64,000 nt of DNA, from contig JARVZY010002401.1 in assembly GCA_030686995.1 (NCBI GenBank), positions 1 to 64,000 on the forward strand, written 5' to 3'. Shown here piece after piece: positions 1-11,825 of the stretch (position 1 is its first letter; each line of letters starts with the position of its first letter). The notes below the pieces were generated by a model. That model saw only the letters and a list, made by a program, of their open reading frames with translations. It did no database searches and had not been told where the DNA came from. This DNA is from Artemisia argyi (Eukaryota > Streptophyta > Magnoliopsida > Asterales > Asteraceae). A program made the position numbers and the translations under genes.

Positions 1-2330
1 CCACAAAACGACCAAAAACATACAAATGACCATATCAATGTTACAAATATTATTGAAATGTGTTTTTATGTGATTCAGGTACAAAAAGATTGAAAACAAG
101 TGAAAAGCATGCAAGTTCACACAATTGTCATTTTCAGTCCCTGGAGTTTCACAAATTGGCAAAACTAGTCCCTGAAGGTTAAAAATGAAATAAAAGTCAA
201 CTTAAGTCCTTGGGAATCCAAAAATGTTTACTAATGATCCCTGGATGAAAGTTTATACAAAATGGCAACTTTTATCCCTCAAGTTTCAAAATTGGCAAAA
301 TTAGTCCCTGGGTGTTCAAAAATGGAAATTTAACAAATAATACCCTTGTACTATTCTTAAAATACAATTTAGAACTCTTTTGATAACTTTTGGGAAATTA
401 CAATTTCACCCCCTCAACTTTTGTGAAATTACATAAATGGTCCCTGAAGGTTTTTAAAATGGAAAATACAACTTTGGTCCTTGTACTAATGTTATATTGC
501 AGGTTTAGCCCCTTGAAGGAAGTTTGAAAAGTTGGCCAACAAAGCCCCTCAAAAATTCAGCTTTGACACTTCTAGTCCTTGGGCTAAAATAAACACAAAA
601 CTAAACCGAACCCTCTTTATTACTAAAACCCAAAAAATCCAAATCCCTTAAATCCAAATAACAAACCCAGTCCACCCTAAGCCCAAAACCACCCCAGCCC
701 ATTTGTTAAATAAATAAAATACCGGGTCAAACCTTCGGTCAAAACCATTCTTCCCTCCACCTTTCTCCTTCCTCTCTCACAGCCTCACTAAGTCACAAAC
801 CACCACCAATACCACCATACCAGCTCACAATATCACTCCACCTCACTCCCTACCTCACCCCCTAGCTGTCTCTTACACCCCTATACCTACCATGGTTCAT
901 TAAATGCAAAATTTCGGCTACAAGTTATCTAAAAGACTTTTGGCGCCAAAAGTAGTTTTGATGGCTAAGATGAGTTACAGTGAACCAATGATCAAGATTT
1001 AAAGTGGGAATTAACCAAAAAGTCAAGTGGAGTGCAAAAGGTTATAAAAGGAAGAAGAAGGAGCAAGGAATGAGTACTTTGGAATAGCCTTAGTCACGTA
1101 GGATAATTAAATTTAAATGATTTCTTTAAATTAATGCCTTTTACTGCTTTCTAGTGATGTATTAATCTTTAACAAGTTTAATATAACTTCAATTTCAGTT
1201 TTAATATTAATCTCTCTCTAAATTTCAGTTTTTAGCTTAATTGTCATTTAAATTCCATGTCTTTTAATTTCATGTTAACTAGGGTTGTTTCTTGGACTCA
1301 AATAAGCCATATAAGCTCCTGACAAAAGCTTTAAAGCTTTTAGATACCTTAAAACAAGCTTAGTCTTTAAAAAACAAAAATACTAAAAAATTCAAGAAAA
1401 TCCAATGAAAAATAAAAAATCATGTTAAATAAGGAAGAAGCAATGGGGCATGATGAAAATTGGATGATCCTGGTTTAGTAGCCTTGTGGGAAGCTTTTAG
1501 GTTAGTTATTAATCCATGGTTCTCAGTCCTCCATTGAATTCCACTTTGTAAGTTTTATTTATCAATTTTGCATTTTATTGTTTCAGACATTTAATTGTTT
1601 AGATTTCCATGTTTTTATGCTTATTTGTTGTTATTAAGTGTTTTTAAGGTATTATCTTTTATGCTTATTTGTTGAATTTAAGAGTTGCTTAAAATTGCAT
1701 TTTCACTGTATAAATGGTATATGAGTAATTCTTGTGTTTTGTTGTTATGATTGTTGTTTTTATGTTCATTTGTGCTTAATATATGTTATTATGATGTTTG
1801 GATTTAGTTTTAAGGTCTTAATCAGTATTAACTTTGAAAAATCCAAAATTATGCTATTGTAAGGTGTGTTTGGGATTGCTGAATCATTGGTGTTAAGCTG
1901 AGCTTAATTTTTTTTTGGTTGCTATAGGGTACACTGAGTTCTTTGAGGTTAGACAAACCTTCAAATCTATTGTTTATTCATATAAAAGTCAAAATACACA
2001 ATCTTGGGTATTTACTTGATCACTGATTGAATTTACAAGACCATACTCACCATATTAGTATAAAACTTGTTTATCTAGCTTGTTTTCATGTTTTTATAAC
2101 TTATTATTATTATATCAGTCCATAATTTAGATTGTAGTTTCATATTAGTCAACTTTTTAGTTCTTGTTAAAAAGTCAAATTTATGGTTTTTCTGTTTTTG
2201 AATAAAATAGATAATTTCATTGTGGCTTTGTTACTTAGTTTGTGTCTTTGTGCTTTTAAAATGTTTTAGTTTTGTTGCTAATCTTGCTTATGTATTTTTG
2301 TTAATTTTTATTATCCATATTTAAGTGCTT
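1..2330. other. AT-rich noncoding DNA, probable retroelement interior
   Basis: No reading frame of credible length or composition is visible on either strand. The first 600 bases hold the degenerate repeat listed separately. Bases 600-890 are rich in CCA and CT, like a transcribed leader. The rest is AT-rich with no LTR ends that I can identify. Because the decayed element at 5010-11444 has no gag, pol or 5' LTR in the window, this DNA may be its internal noncoding part. That is inference from position only. Confidence 0.4.
133..590. repeat. Degenerate short repeat, about 30-40 bp period
   Basis: A motif close to AGTCCCTGAAG, followed by an A-rich or T-rich stretch with AAAATGG or AATTGGC, recurs about twelve times (near 133, 168, 204, 234, 273, 301, 407, 438, 474, 504, 541 and 572). 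Spacing is about 30-40 bases and the units are diverged. Similar 'tagtccctg' arrays are common in untranslated parts of plant LTR retrotransposons. No coding role is visible. Confidence 0.6.
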
Positions 2331-2339
2331 ATTTCTTAG

Positions 2340-3880
2340 CTTTTTCTAGCCTGGTTTTGCCATGTCTCACAGTCACATAGCCAAAGTCACAAGCTTGTAG
2401 CTTGTTGACTTTTGGGCTTGTGGCTGTGTTTGTTGTTGTTAATTAAAGCTCTAGTAGCCTAATGTTTATGTGTATGCTTGTTTTTCTTTTATTAGCTTAT
2501 TTGGACAGCTTATCACACCCCAACTTTTTGTTCCATCTTACTCCCTTCACTGAAGCAAACAGTGAAGGTGAGGTTTTTTCCTAAGCCCTCATATAAGCTC
2601 ATTGAGCTTGAGCTTGAGTGATTTGGCTTCCTGTGAAGCTGATGAAACAAACTCAACTGCTCAGTGCTTGTTGAGCTTGTATGAGCTCATTGGATAAGTG
2701 ATATTTGAGCTTGTTGTTTGCCCATTCACAACACTTCACTGAGCAATCAGTGAAGTTACACCATTTCCACAAGCTCCTAAAAAGCTCATTTGTGGACTAG
2801 AGCTTGAGTATTTTGGCTTCATGTGAAGCTTATCCACCCAAATCTATGTTCCTGTGCTTCATTTTCACTTTGTAGCTTATTTGACTAGGCTGCAAGTAGC
2901 TTTAACTTATCACCACTTCACTGAGTATGCTGGTCACTCAGCATATTCATGCTCACTTCATAAGCTCATAAAAAGCTTATTCCTTGGACCCAGTTTGTAA
3001 AATTTAGTTCCTTGTGGAGCTTACCCACTAGACTTTAAGGTCCAGCTCTTAAATTCCATGTTGTAGCTCATTCTATAGGGCTGCAACAAGCTTTTTGCTT
3101 GTCCCATTTCCTGAGTATACTGGGAACCCAGTTATCCTCAGTGAATTGGAAGTTTTTTCAAAAGCCTCTCATAAGCTCCTTAGTGGACCCCACTAAGTGA
3201 TCCTTGGCTTTTTGGAAACCTCACCAGACACACTTGCTACTCCAGTTCACCATTTGGCCTTTTGAGCTTATTTAATAAGCTTAGATTGCCCAAACATTTG
3301 ACTGCAGGGGTGTTTGGATTGTTGTACATCTGAGTATTGCTTATTAGCTTATTTGAGCTTATAAGTGAAATCCAGTGTACAACTTGTTTATATTTGTCCA
3401 TATTATGTGTATACATGTCATTTTTACTTTTGTTCCCTGTGTGAAGCTTATACTAGGCTTTTACAAGCCTCAATTCCATCCAAGTCAAGCCTTTGGCTTG
3501 ACTGTCTAAACCATAAGCTTGCATATTGTGTATCTGGCCAATCCAGTGCACCAATCTTGTTTATATTTGTCCAATACACTTGTTTACATGTTCCTCTTTC
3601 TTTATTTTCCTTTTTCAAGCTTATTCCAAGCTTGTAGCCAAGCTGTGAGCCCAAAAGCTCACTGCATAAGCTCATAATCTTGGAATCTGCTTATTTTTTA
3701 TGTTTGTATAGTTTCATCTTCATTAAATTTGTATAATATCTGTATATAATGAGTTCCATAAAAAGAAAAAGCCAAAAACAAACTTTGAAGATAAGTGATA
3801 GCTTCTAATTAGAAGCTTTAAGTTTATAAGCCATCTGTGGTGGAAATAAGCTCTCACACAGCTTATTTCCAAGTTTTGAA
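2340..3880. repeat. AGCTT/GAGCTC-rich tract with TCACTGA motifs
   Basis: Over about 1.5 kb the words AGCTT, AAGCTC, GAGCTT and AGCTTATT recur every few tens of bases in irregular order. Interleaved are copies of TTCACTGA and TCAGTGAA (for example near 2547, 2560, 2736, 2748, 2915 and 3137), often in inverted pairs. The same TCACTGAG motif is frequent in the aORF relic at 5010-10336 and in the LTR at 10535-11444, which links this tract to that element. No gene is visible. Confidence 0.5.
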
Positions 3881-3984
3881 AAAGATGCCGTTATTTGCCT
3901 TTATTAAAGTATCATATTTCAGCTGAATAAATAGTTTTGCAAAAAGAAAAAAAAATAAAAAATAAAATAAATGCAAAAATGGGG

Positions 3985-4060
3985 TGTGTGTGGATTCAAA
4001 CCTGGGACCTCTGGATAGTATACATGCTTAGTCACACACCCCCTTCCATTAGCTCTGGGC
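3985..4060 (-). repeat. tRNA-like (SINE-type) relic with A and B box-like sites
   Basis: On the minus strand a B-box-like GGTTTGAATCC (complement of 3992-4002) follows an A-box-like GAGCTAATGG (complement of 4046-4055) by about 45 bases. That is the order and spacing of an internal RNA polymerase III promoter, as in a tRNA or tRNA-derived SINE. No cloverleaf can be completed, and no target-site duplication or poly(A) tail was identified. A degenerate SINE or tRNA pseudogene is possible; chance similarity is not excluded. Confidence 0.3.
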
Positions 4061-4247
4061 ACCAGTTCCGTTTAATCTTGCACAAACAATATACTTAACA
4101 TGGTTTTAGTATAATTGGCTTATACTGACTGTTTTGCCTATTCCAGCTTATTGGAATAAGCTGTTAGCCCCATTTTATTTTTCTTAGCTTATTCATCAGT
4201 AAATACATTTTCTGGAATTTTTTTCTGGGCACCAGTTCCGTTTAATC
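4054..4247. repeat. 24-bp direct repeat pair
   Basis: The 24 bases at 4054-4077, which contain GGGCACCAGTTCCG, recur without change at 4224-4247. The DNA between the copies is ordinary AT-rich sequence. The pair could mark a duplication or the edges of an insertion, but no element ends are visible. Confidence 0.7.
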
Positions 4248-4249
4248 AC

Positions 4250-5009
4250 ATTTTTTACTATTCATACAGTATTTATTATAATTAATAATAGTTTTAGTAA
4301 ATAAACAATAGTAAATAAATTATAATAAATAGAATAATTGTATAATAAATATAATTTTTGTTTCAGAAATTCTTTTATATTATTTTAGACTTTTCTAAAT
4401 TTTTATTTCATTTATTTAGGTTTATTTTAGATTTTCTTTATATTTAGTAATTATTAAATAGTAAATAGTTAATAATAAATACATAAATTGTGGGGTTTGT
4501 ATTGATCAGCTTTCAGTTTTATTTTGGAACGTAGACGTTTAATTTAATTTAAACGTACATTTTTATTACTTTTCGTATTTTTAGGTTTTGTTAAATAAGT
4601 TTGTAATTATAAGTAAATATTTTAAGTTTGTTTAATTTGCATTTAAGCCTCTAAGGCATGCAAATCCATCTTTTGTTATAATTCCCCCTTTGTTTTTGTA
4701 CGTTTACGTTTATTTGAACCTAAACGTATGTTTGTAAATCCTTTTATATTTCTAGGGTTTCTGATTGTACGTTTTTACTGATATAGCTGTGACAGAGCTA
4801 TTACTATTCACATTCCTAGTGTTAGTTAGTCAGATTCCTGTTTCTATATTTAAATTCACCAGATCACAAATTCGTTGTATTACAGATTTCACACCTCGTT
4901 GGGACTTAACGACCTAGGAATATTCTATACTCCTTGGATCATAATTGCATTTCCTCCCGGGCTATCTGACTTTTAGTACTGACCATTCACAAGTGGTTGA
5001 GAGATAAAG
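4250..5009. other. AT-rich noncoding DNA upstream of the aORF relic
   Basis: This holds (ATA)-rich sequence and three copies of a TTACGTTTA-like motif near 4550, 4690 and 4770. No ATG opens the reading frame that begins near 5010. A TTACAG at 4880-4885 would fit a splice acceptor, but this is not supported by anything else. Confidence 0.4.
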
Positions 5010-5689
5010 TTGGTTGGTTTGGGAGGAATCAAAAACCCTACTGTCACTGAGGATGTTGTTATAAAGTTCACAGTGAATAATGCGAAAAAGTCCCTGACCC
5101 TAACCTACAAGACTTTTTTCAAAGCCACAGGCCTTGACTTCACTGAGAACTTTGCCACCCAACCCTTTGAGGAGGAAGTAAAATCAGAATTTCTTGTACT
5201 TGGGCCACACGACAAACTACACCCTGATGTGGCCCCAGGGACCCTCTTGGCCAAAGCCCTAATCCTGAAAGCCTGGTTCCGTACCCCATGGAGAATCCTG
5301 ATGACCTTTGTCATTCAGGTCCTTATGGGAACAAATCCTCCACAGATCAATTGAATGCTACTCAAGCAATGATAGTATTCAGTCTCCTTGAAAGTATAAA
5401 ATTTTATATTGGAGAAATTATCTTCAAAGTCCTCATCACCAAATTGACCATAGGAAAATCTAGGAAAAAACTTATGTCTTATCCTAGGTTCATTTCCTGT
5501 GTGCTTTAGGACTTACTAGGTCCTGAGTATATAAGGCCTGATGTTATGGGTTTTGAACCTGAAGTCTTGCATAAGGCCAACTACTCAAAGGAATCGTCTG
5601 ATGTTACACCAATAGCCCTCAAAACATATATGTTGACTGCCATTCAGGGCGATGGCAAGGTTTCACCTGTTCCTTCTCCTACCAAAAAG

Positions 5690-5739
5690 GAGAAGAAGAA
5701 GAAGAAGAAGAAGAAGAAGAAGAAGAAGAAGAAGAAGAA
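5690..5739 (+). repeat. (AAG)n microsatellite coding poly-lysine
   Basis: A nearly pure GAA/AAG run inside the aORF relic would encode about seventeen consecutive lysines. It lies in a basic Lys/Pro linker, so it looks like in-frame expansion of a basic region. Confidence 0.9.
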
Positions 5740-5894
5740 CAAGAAGCAGGGGGTCAGGAAGGTAGCTAAACCCAAGTCACTCGCCACTGAGACCTCTACT
5801 TCCAAGCCTAAGCATAAGAGGCAACCAAAGACCCTGACCGTTGAGACACCCATTACTGAAGGGCTAAGTGACACCATGACCCTGAAACAAACGC

Positions 5895-7339
5895 TGATGA
5901 GGCGAAAAGTGTACCGCTTTTAAGGGGCCATTTAAGCCTGAATTCGTGATTATTTGATCAAATATTGCCCTAAATCGTTCCTTTTGTCATTTTAGGTACT
6001 TTTGGAGAGAAATCTGGAAAAGGAAGCATTTTGGACGTTTTTGGAGCATAAAAGTGAAGAAAACGGCAAAGTCTCAATTTTCCTTGCTGGAACAGTACCT
6101 GACGGCGTCAAGACTCACCACATGATGGCGTCAAGAGTTACAAAAGAGGTGGATGTGGAAAATACACGTGACGATCCAGAGAGTTTTTAAGCATAGGAGA
6201 TGACGGCGTCACCCAAGGCCGCCAGCGTCCAAACATTAGTTACGGCCCAGAGCACAACTACACATGACGGCGTCACAAGTAGATCTAGGCAATACGATTT
6301 TATTATGGCGGCGAGTTGACGGCGTCACAACCTAACACATGACACCATCACGATGTGTAATCTATATATAGTTTTTCAAATTTCATTCATTAGTGTGCAA
6401 CTTTGAGGGAATAAACCCTAGTCCGAATTTTATCAGCTTTTCAAGGGTTTCAACCCCTTGAATCTTTTATGTTCAATTAAAGATAAGTATTCCTTCAAAT
6501 CATTCAATATGTCTATGTGTTGTTTGATTATATCTTACGCTTGTCTTCAATTTAACATGCTAGGCTAGACTTTTCTTGTGTTTGCTTAGATGTAGTGAAA
6601 CCTAGATGTTGATTATGCGTTGATTGTTTGTTTATAATTATTACAGATGATTGTATTCGATGTTAGGCTTAAGAAAACTGGCAGACTTCCATTGGTAACT
6701 TGCTTGAACGTCTTAAGAAACATGATCGAAGGTGTACTACGATTTTTGGTTGTATTTAATGCGTAGGAGAATTCTAATGATCCCATGTTTGGAGCTTCTA
6801 ACGGCTCGACATAGGAGTGAAGTAGGATCCTATAGAGTTAGGGAATATTGTACACGACCCTACGACTAGTATTAAGGAATATGACCCGTCATCCATGCAA
6901 TTGTAACAAGCTATCAACCTGTAAAAGATATCTAGGGAGTAATGAAACCTAAGTAAACACAACTTTCCTCATTATTGTTTCACCACATTAGTATAATAGT
7001 TTTGTTTTCATTTTTTTATTTTTTTTATTTTGATTGCATCTTTAGTTAATTGGGTTAGTTGGCTAGCAAATAATTCCGCCCACTCCTTCAAAACCTGAGA
7101 TTTTTACTTGTTTTCATAAAAATATAAAAATACAAAAAGAATCATCCCTCACCTCTAGACCTAGTTTATTAGGCTTTCTAATCCTAGCGACACTATTCCT
7201 GAGTTGAACGATCAATCCTCCGGTACTTGTCACTATACTATACTACAACGATCAAGTACATTGCCTGGTGGGGGTTGTAAGCTTATCGAGATCCCTTGAG
7301 AGGTAAAACCTGTTGCGAGGGTGTGATCCCCACGTATCA
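5895..7339 (+). mobile_element. Solo LTR of the gypsy family found at 36734-64000
   Basis: This 1445-bp copy begins TGATGAGG and ends CGTATCA, with AACGC on both sides (5890-5894 and 7340-7344), so it is a complete insertion reduced to one LTR by recombination. It matches along its length the LTRs at 41929, 55359 and the complements of 36734, 58204 and 61677. It contains a TATA box at about 6362 preceded by several TGACGGCGTCA motifs. Removing it mentally rejoins the aORF relic without loss, so it landed in an existing aORF copy. Confidence 0.93.
6100..6369 (+). promoter_or_regulatory. LTR promoter: TGACGGCGTCA array and TATA box
   Basis: Exact TGACGGCGTCA lies at 6100-6110, 6201-6211, 6265-6275 and 6317-6327, with TGATGGCGTCA at 6123-6133. 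The TATA box CTATATATAG follows at about 6362. TGACG is the core bound by plant TGA-class bZIP factors (as-1 type elements). The motif is nearly its own reverse complement, apart from the central base. Dense copies just upstream of TATA fit an enhancer in U3; actual binding is inference. Confidence 0.65.
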
Positions 7340-10336
7340 AACGCCAACGGAGGGTACTGAGAAATCACACTGTGTCCTCGGGCAAACCCTCTCCTTTAGG
7401 CTCTGCTGATATACACAAGTTGGTAGAGTCAGGAACAACTTCACCCTCACATCCTGCAAAAGGCTCTGATAAATCACACTCAGAGTCTCAGGGCGTAAAG
7501 GGTCCTAAATCCTCTGTGGGGCAGTACTACTCCACTGAGAAGGGGACCCACACCCAATCACATCCTATTAAAAGCTCTGGTAAATCACAACCAAAGTCTT
7601 AGGGAGTTACGGTCCCTAAATCTTCAACAAGCCAGTACACGCTTGTTGGAAAGGGGGACATCACCATCTCACTGCCTGATGAGGACATTCACAAATCAAA
7701 GATTTTGTCTAAGGGCATAACTACTCTTCCCAAAGACTCAGAAGGAAACATACAACCCGCTGATAGGGAAATAACTTTCACTATTCCTAAGGATGCCACT
7801 GACAAAAACCCATCAGTGTCTGAAGGGACAACCGGGGACAAAGACTCAGGGGGACTGAAAACACCCGCTGATATGGAACCATCACCCCCACAGGGAGATG
7901 CACATACCTCAGGTGCTGACTCCATGGACCAGGTAGAGAAGACCCACTCTGTTCACCCGGAGGGGTAAGGGACTGACCACAACGAAGGCAAACCCTTTTC
8001 TGAGGGGGAGCTTGATGGTACTCAGGCACCAACTCTTGCTGACATTGAACTCCTTATAAATGAAGAGTTAGAAGAGGAGGTGTTTGATTTTTAGGACGAT
8101 GAAGCCCTTGTTGCTGGGGAAGATATGGATACTGATGATCAACCACATACTGACGAATCTTCCCAGCATACTGAGCATCCTTCTTCATCTCCTCCTCCTA
8201 AGGATCAACCACACCCATCTCTTAAACAAAAACCATCATCATCATCATGATCATCATCATCTCATAATAATAAGAAGACAAGTCCAAGTCTTCAGGGTCC
8301 TCATCATCATCAGGCTATCATAATATCGATGATTCCAAGCCAGCGACTGCCAAGGCAATGTGGGAGTTGTTGGATTGGAACAACGAATGGCTCTACAGCA
8401 GGCTTGATGACACCAACTCAGACCGACATCTTGAAGCTGTGGCTTTTTATGCTAATCTCAGGGCCAATGTTGAGTCCTTCGTTGCCAAGGCCACTGAGAC
8501 AAAGGAGGTTACTGAGCAAGGCCTCAAGGATATGCAGACATCTGTTGAGAAGTTGGGTGAAGATCAGGGCGCTCAACTTACTTCTCTTCTTAAAGCTGTC
8601 AAAGATCTGCACACTGAGTTCCAGGATGACCCCATTCTGATCTCCAAGCTTACTGAGTTCATGGATTCTCACAAGTCCACCTCTAAAGCTCTCAGTGAAC
8701 TTCCTACATTATTTAAGTCCATTGACATCTCCTCCATTCAAGCACATAAAGAGGCTGTCAACAAGACTCTCAGTGAACAACATGATAAGCTCAACTCCCT
8801 TGCCTTAAGCTGTGCTGAACTCACTCAGAATCATAATGAACTGATCTCCTACTACACCAATCAGATTGTCAATCTCACTTCATCTCAGAACGCTATGGGC
8901 TCTGACATTGCTGCACTGAAGACAAAGACTTCAGAGATCAAGGGCATGGTTTCTAATATTTTAAAGCTTCTTAAGTTTGGTTCTTCTCGGGCTCCTCCTG
9001 CTTCAACAGATGCTCCCATTAATGCTCAAGCATCTGTTGATGGGGATAAAATTGTTCAGGTACCCATCAAGCCAACTCCCACTCAAAGACTATTTGGGCA
9101 GTTGGCTCCTCGAAGAACAACCTCAGGCTCGACTTCAATAACTATCATCATAACTGAGGCTGTTCCAATTCAGGGCTTTATGGCACCACCATACACCTCA
9201 GCACTTGTCCTAGCAACTCCCATCCCCACTAATGCAACCACCACAACCATCTTCTATGATGTATCATCCAGTAATCCTCCACCCACTAACAAAGGGAAGG
9301 GAATTAAGATTACTGAGGACTCACTCCCTAGGCTGATCCCTACTCAAAAGGAGATGTGTCGTGACCCTGATGAACTTGAAATTATTGAAGTTACACCACA
9401 CAATGAAAAGGTCTTCAGGGGAACAAATGAACAGGCTGCCGCAATCATGGCAGAGGATGACAAAGTCAAAGCTGAAATGCTCAGTAAGACTGTGATTAAG
9501 GAAGTTTCCAAGGAAGAGATCAGGTAAACAGACAAGTCTATCAAAAATGAAGAGTTCCTGAAAATTCAAGCCAACATGATCAAGAAGCACAACGAAAAGA
9601 TCAGGGTACTCAATGAAAGAAAGAAAAGAAACTATGATAGATATGTCTGGACCATGACAAAGACCAGGGGTGAAGGTCCCATCACTGACATACTCATTCA
9701 TCCTTACAAAAAGAATGAGCCCATTTCTGCTACCATTCAGAGGGGACCTAGAGTCCATGAAAAATGTGCCCCACTGAAGATATCTGAATTTGGGATAAAG
9801 GAACGGGACATGATGGGACCCATACTGAAAAGAAGAAAAACAAGTGTGTGCTTGAACTACTCGAAAGCCTGACCAAGAAGTATCAAGAACTTGAGAAGGT
9901 GTCCAAGAGTTTGGGAATTGATCATCAGGATGCATTTGCATCTCAGGGACTTACTATTCCTGAACAACACCTAGCCTTAGGGAAGAAGAGGAAAATGGTT
10001 GAACTAGAACCTGAACAACATCTGTCTGCTCTTCACTGCAACCGTGATCCTCCTGAAGGTGTCAAGTTTGTGAATAACAAAGGTATTAAAGACCCTGAGC
10101 ATGGAATCTTCTTTGTGGATGTCCATGGTGATAATGCTTTTCAAAGGGTCAGTGACCTACACCTGGTGGAAACCACAACCCTCCTGGCTTACAAGATGAT
10201 GGCCATGAACTTCGTAAGCCCTGAAAATATAGAGTTCATGTTGATGCTGGACAAGATGATGAGTGAGCGCCCTGACAAGCAAATACTCCTAACCAAGAAG
10301 GCTAAGCTTGAACTTATGGGAATGAAGGAAGTCTGA

Positions 10337-10534
10337 GTACTTCTTCCTAAGTAGTTATTTTTGTTATAGATGATAGGACTTATGTAATTTTTGATGAATA
10401 AGATGATGGCCCATGTTTTGAAATATTCTTTGTTCCTTACTTAATAGTATCATCAGTGTAAGAAGAAGAAGCCCAATTGCTCACTTACACAGATCAAACA
10501 CTTAGGCATAATTTATATCCAAATAGAGGGAGAT
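10337..10534 (+). promoter_or_regulatory. aORF 3' flank and polypurine tract
   Basis: The last aORF stop is at 10334-10336. The following 200 bases have no gene and end in the purine-rich tract AGAGGGAGAT (10525-10534) directly against the LTR start TGTTGG. This is the canonical plus-strand primer site of copia elements and fixes the orientation as plus. Confidence 0.85.
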
Positions 10535-11444
10535 TGTTGGGTTCATTTAGTACCCCAAGTATCGAAAAACAAGGATTTGAACACAAATTAACCTAAGTTT
10601 TGGAAAACATTAAATTCATTCAAGTCACTGAGTGAACAGTTGCTCAGTGAGTCACCTTCAGGATGCTTAGGATGAGTCTATGAAGAAAGTCTCTCCATTC
10701 AGTGAGGCGGAACTCAGTGCCTAAGCCAAAGAAGAAGGTGATGGGTTCAGTGAGGATGACAATAACTCACTGAACACCCAAGACTCCTCAACAACTAAAA
10801 GAAGTATTGATTGAAGACTGAAGAATGGGCGGGACAAAGCGGGAAAAGTTTGAAAGGATAAGTGGGTGTCCTTATCAACCTGGAGTCAAACTTTCCCTAA
10901 AAGGAAAAAAGTCAGGATGGTGTCATCACTGTCCCTGAGAAAGGCGTATTGTCTTATACCCAAAATAGCCCAATGTAACAGAGACAAAATATGTAAGTAT
11001 GTTGTCTTCACTAGCTTAGGTCATCTTATGTCTTTATCATTACGGTTGAAAATACTTGTGTATAAATAGGAAACATAAGAGAGGAGTAAAAGTTGACAAG
11101 TTTGTGCAATTAATGCTTAGACATTCACAAACTACTTTTACTCCTCCAAAGAAAAACACAATCCCTGAGATAGCTCAGTAGGACCTTTAGTTGTCACTCA
11201 AACTTAGTTTGGGTTTAGTGAGGAGTCATACCATACTTGTCGTTTCAATCCCAAGTGTTGTTCCGCAAACACTTGGGTATAATTCTTTGATTAACTTCTA
11301 ATAAGAATTAAACGTTGAAAAAAAATACCTTGTCTCTTATCTTTACGTTTTACTTATAGTTAATCAATTGTATCTTTGTTTAAGCCATGGAACTTGGTTA
11401 GTTTAACCTCACAGTTAACATTAACCAAGTAAAGAGGACCAACA
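10535..11444 (+). mobile_element. 3' LTR of the first copia-type element
   Basis: The LTR is 910 bp, starting TGTTGG and ending CCAACA (perfect inverted ends), right after a polypurine tract. A TATA box TATAAATAG lies at 11061. Between 10620 and 10790 there are many TCACTGAG/CTCAGTGA motifs, as in the adjoining aORF. The bases after the LTR continue with another copy of the same aORF family, so the element appears to have inserted into a relative. The matching 5' LTR is not in the window. Confidence 0.88.
11061..11068 (+). promoter_or_regulatory. TATA box in the LTR at 10535-11444
   Basis: TATAAATA sits about 530 bases into the LTR, with start-like CA-rich DNA some 30-60 bases on. This would divide U3 from R. 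Confidence 0.6.
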
Positions 11445-11775
11445 GATTGTCAATCTCACTTCCACTCAGAATGCTAAGATCTCTGACATCTTTGCACTGA
11501 AGACAGAGACTTCAGAAATAAAGGGTATGGTCTCGGATATTTTGAAGCTCCTTGACTCTGGTTCTTCTCAGGCTGCTCCTACTTCAATAGATGCTCCCAC
11601 TGAAGCTCAAGCATCTGTTGAGGGGGAAAAGATTTTTCGGGCAGAAACCATCAGGCCAACTCTAACTCCTACTCAGAGATTATTCAGGCAGATGGGTCCT
11701 CAAAGAAAAACTTCAGGCTCTACCTCAACAACAATGATCATAACTGAGGCCGTTCCAATTCAGAGCTTTACTTCA
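11445..11775 (+). pseudogene. Second aORF fragment, host of the LTR insertion
   Basis: This stretch parallels 8866-9175 of the larger aORF relic at nucleotide and protein level (the repeated phrase NLTS, then STDAP-like and TQRLF segments) but differs at many sites, so it is another family member. It begins exactly where the LTR ends. It stops matching near 11775. No intact ORF of full length remains. Confidence 0.75.
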
Positions 11776-11825
11776 ATGTTTAATTTAATCTCGTGTGCGG
11801 TGGTATTTTAATAAATAAAGTAAAA

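Larger units (their letters stand above)
5010..10336 (+). pseudogene. Accessory ORF (aORF) relic of a copia-type retrotransposon
   Basis: Segments in the same strand and order encode one decayed protein. 5010-5352 and 5546-5890 carry the N-terminal part, including a stretch around SYPRFISC that the aORFs of Asteraceae copia elements share as I remember them. 7345-8330 is a Ser/Pro/Asp-rich linker, 8358-9527 a long helical (probably coiled-coil) segment, and 9576-10336 the C-terminal part with the phrase VKFVNNKGI. The frame is broken by several stops and shifts: for example, stops around 7600, 7966 and 8092, TAA at 9525-9527 and a one-base shift near 9830. There is no start codon. A solo LTR interrupts it at 5895-7339. 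The function of this aORF family is unknown. Its position just before a polypurine tract and 3' LTR fits a third ORF downstream of pol. Confidence 0.75.

Noticed and set aside
5644..5877. Minus-strand frame with poly-Phe
   Set aside because: Shadow of the AAG repeat in the aORF.
6100..6330. Regular repeats suggesting a CRISPR-like array
   Set aside because: Eukaryotic LTR context, 11-bp near-palindromes, irregular spacers, no cas genes.
9321..9941. 206-codon open frame on the minus strand
   Set aside because: Lies opposite the aORF relic, whose reading is supported by a second copy at 11445; no family resemblance or promoter.
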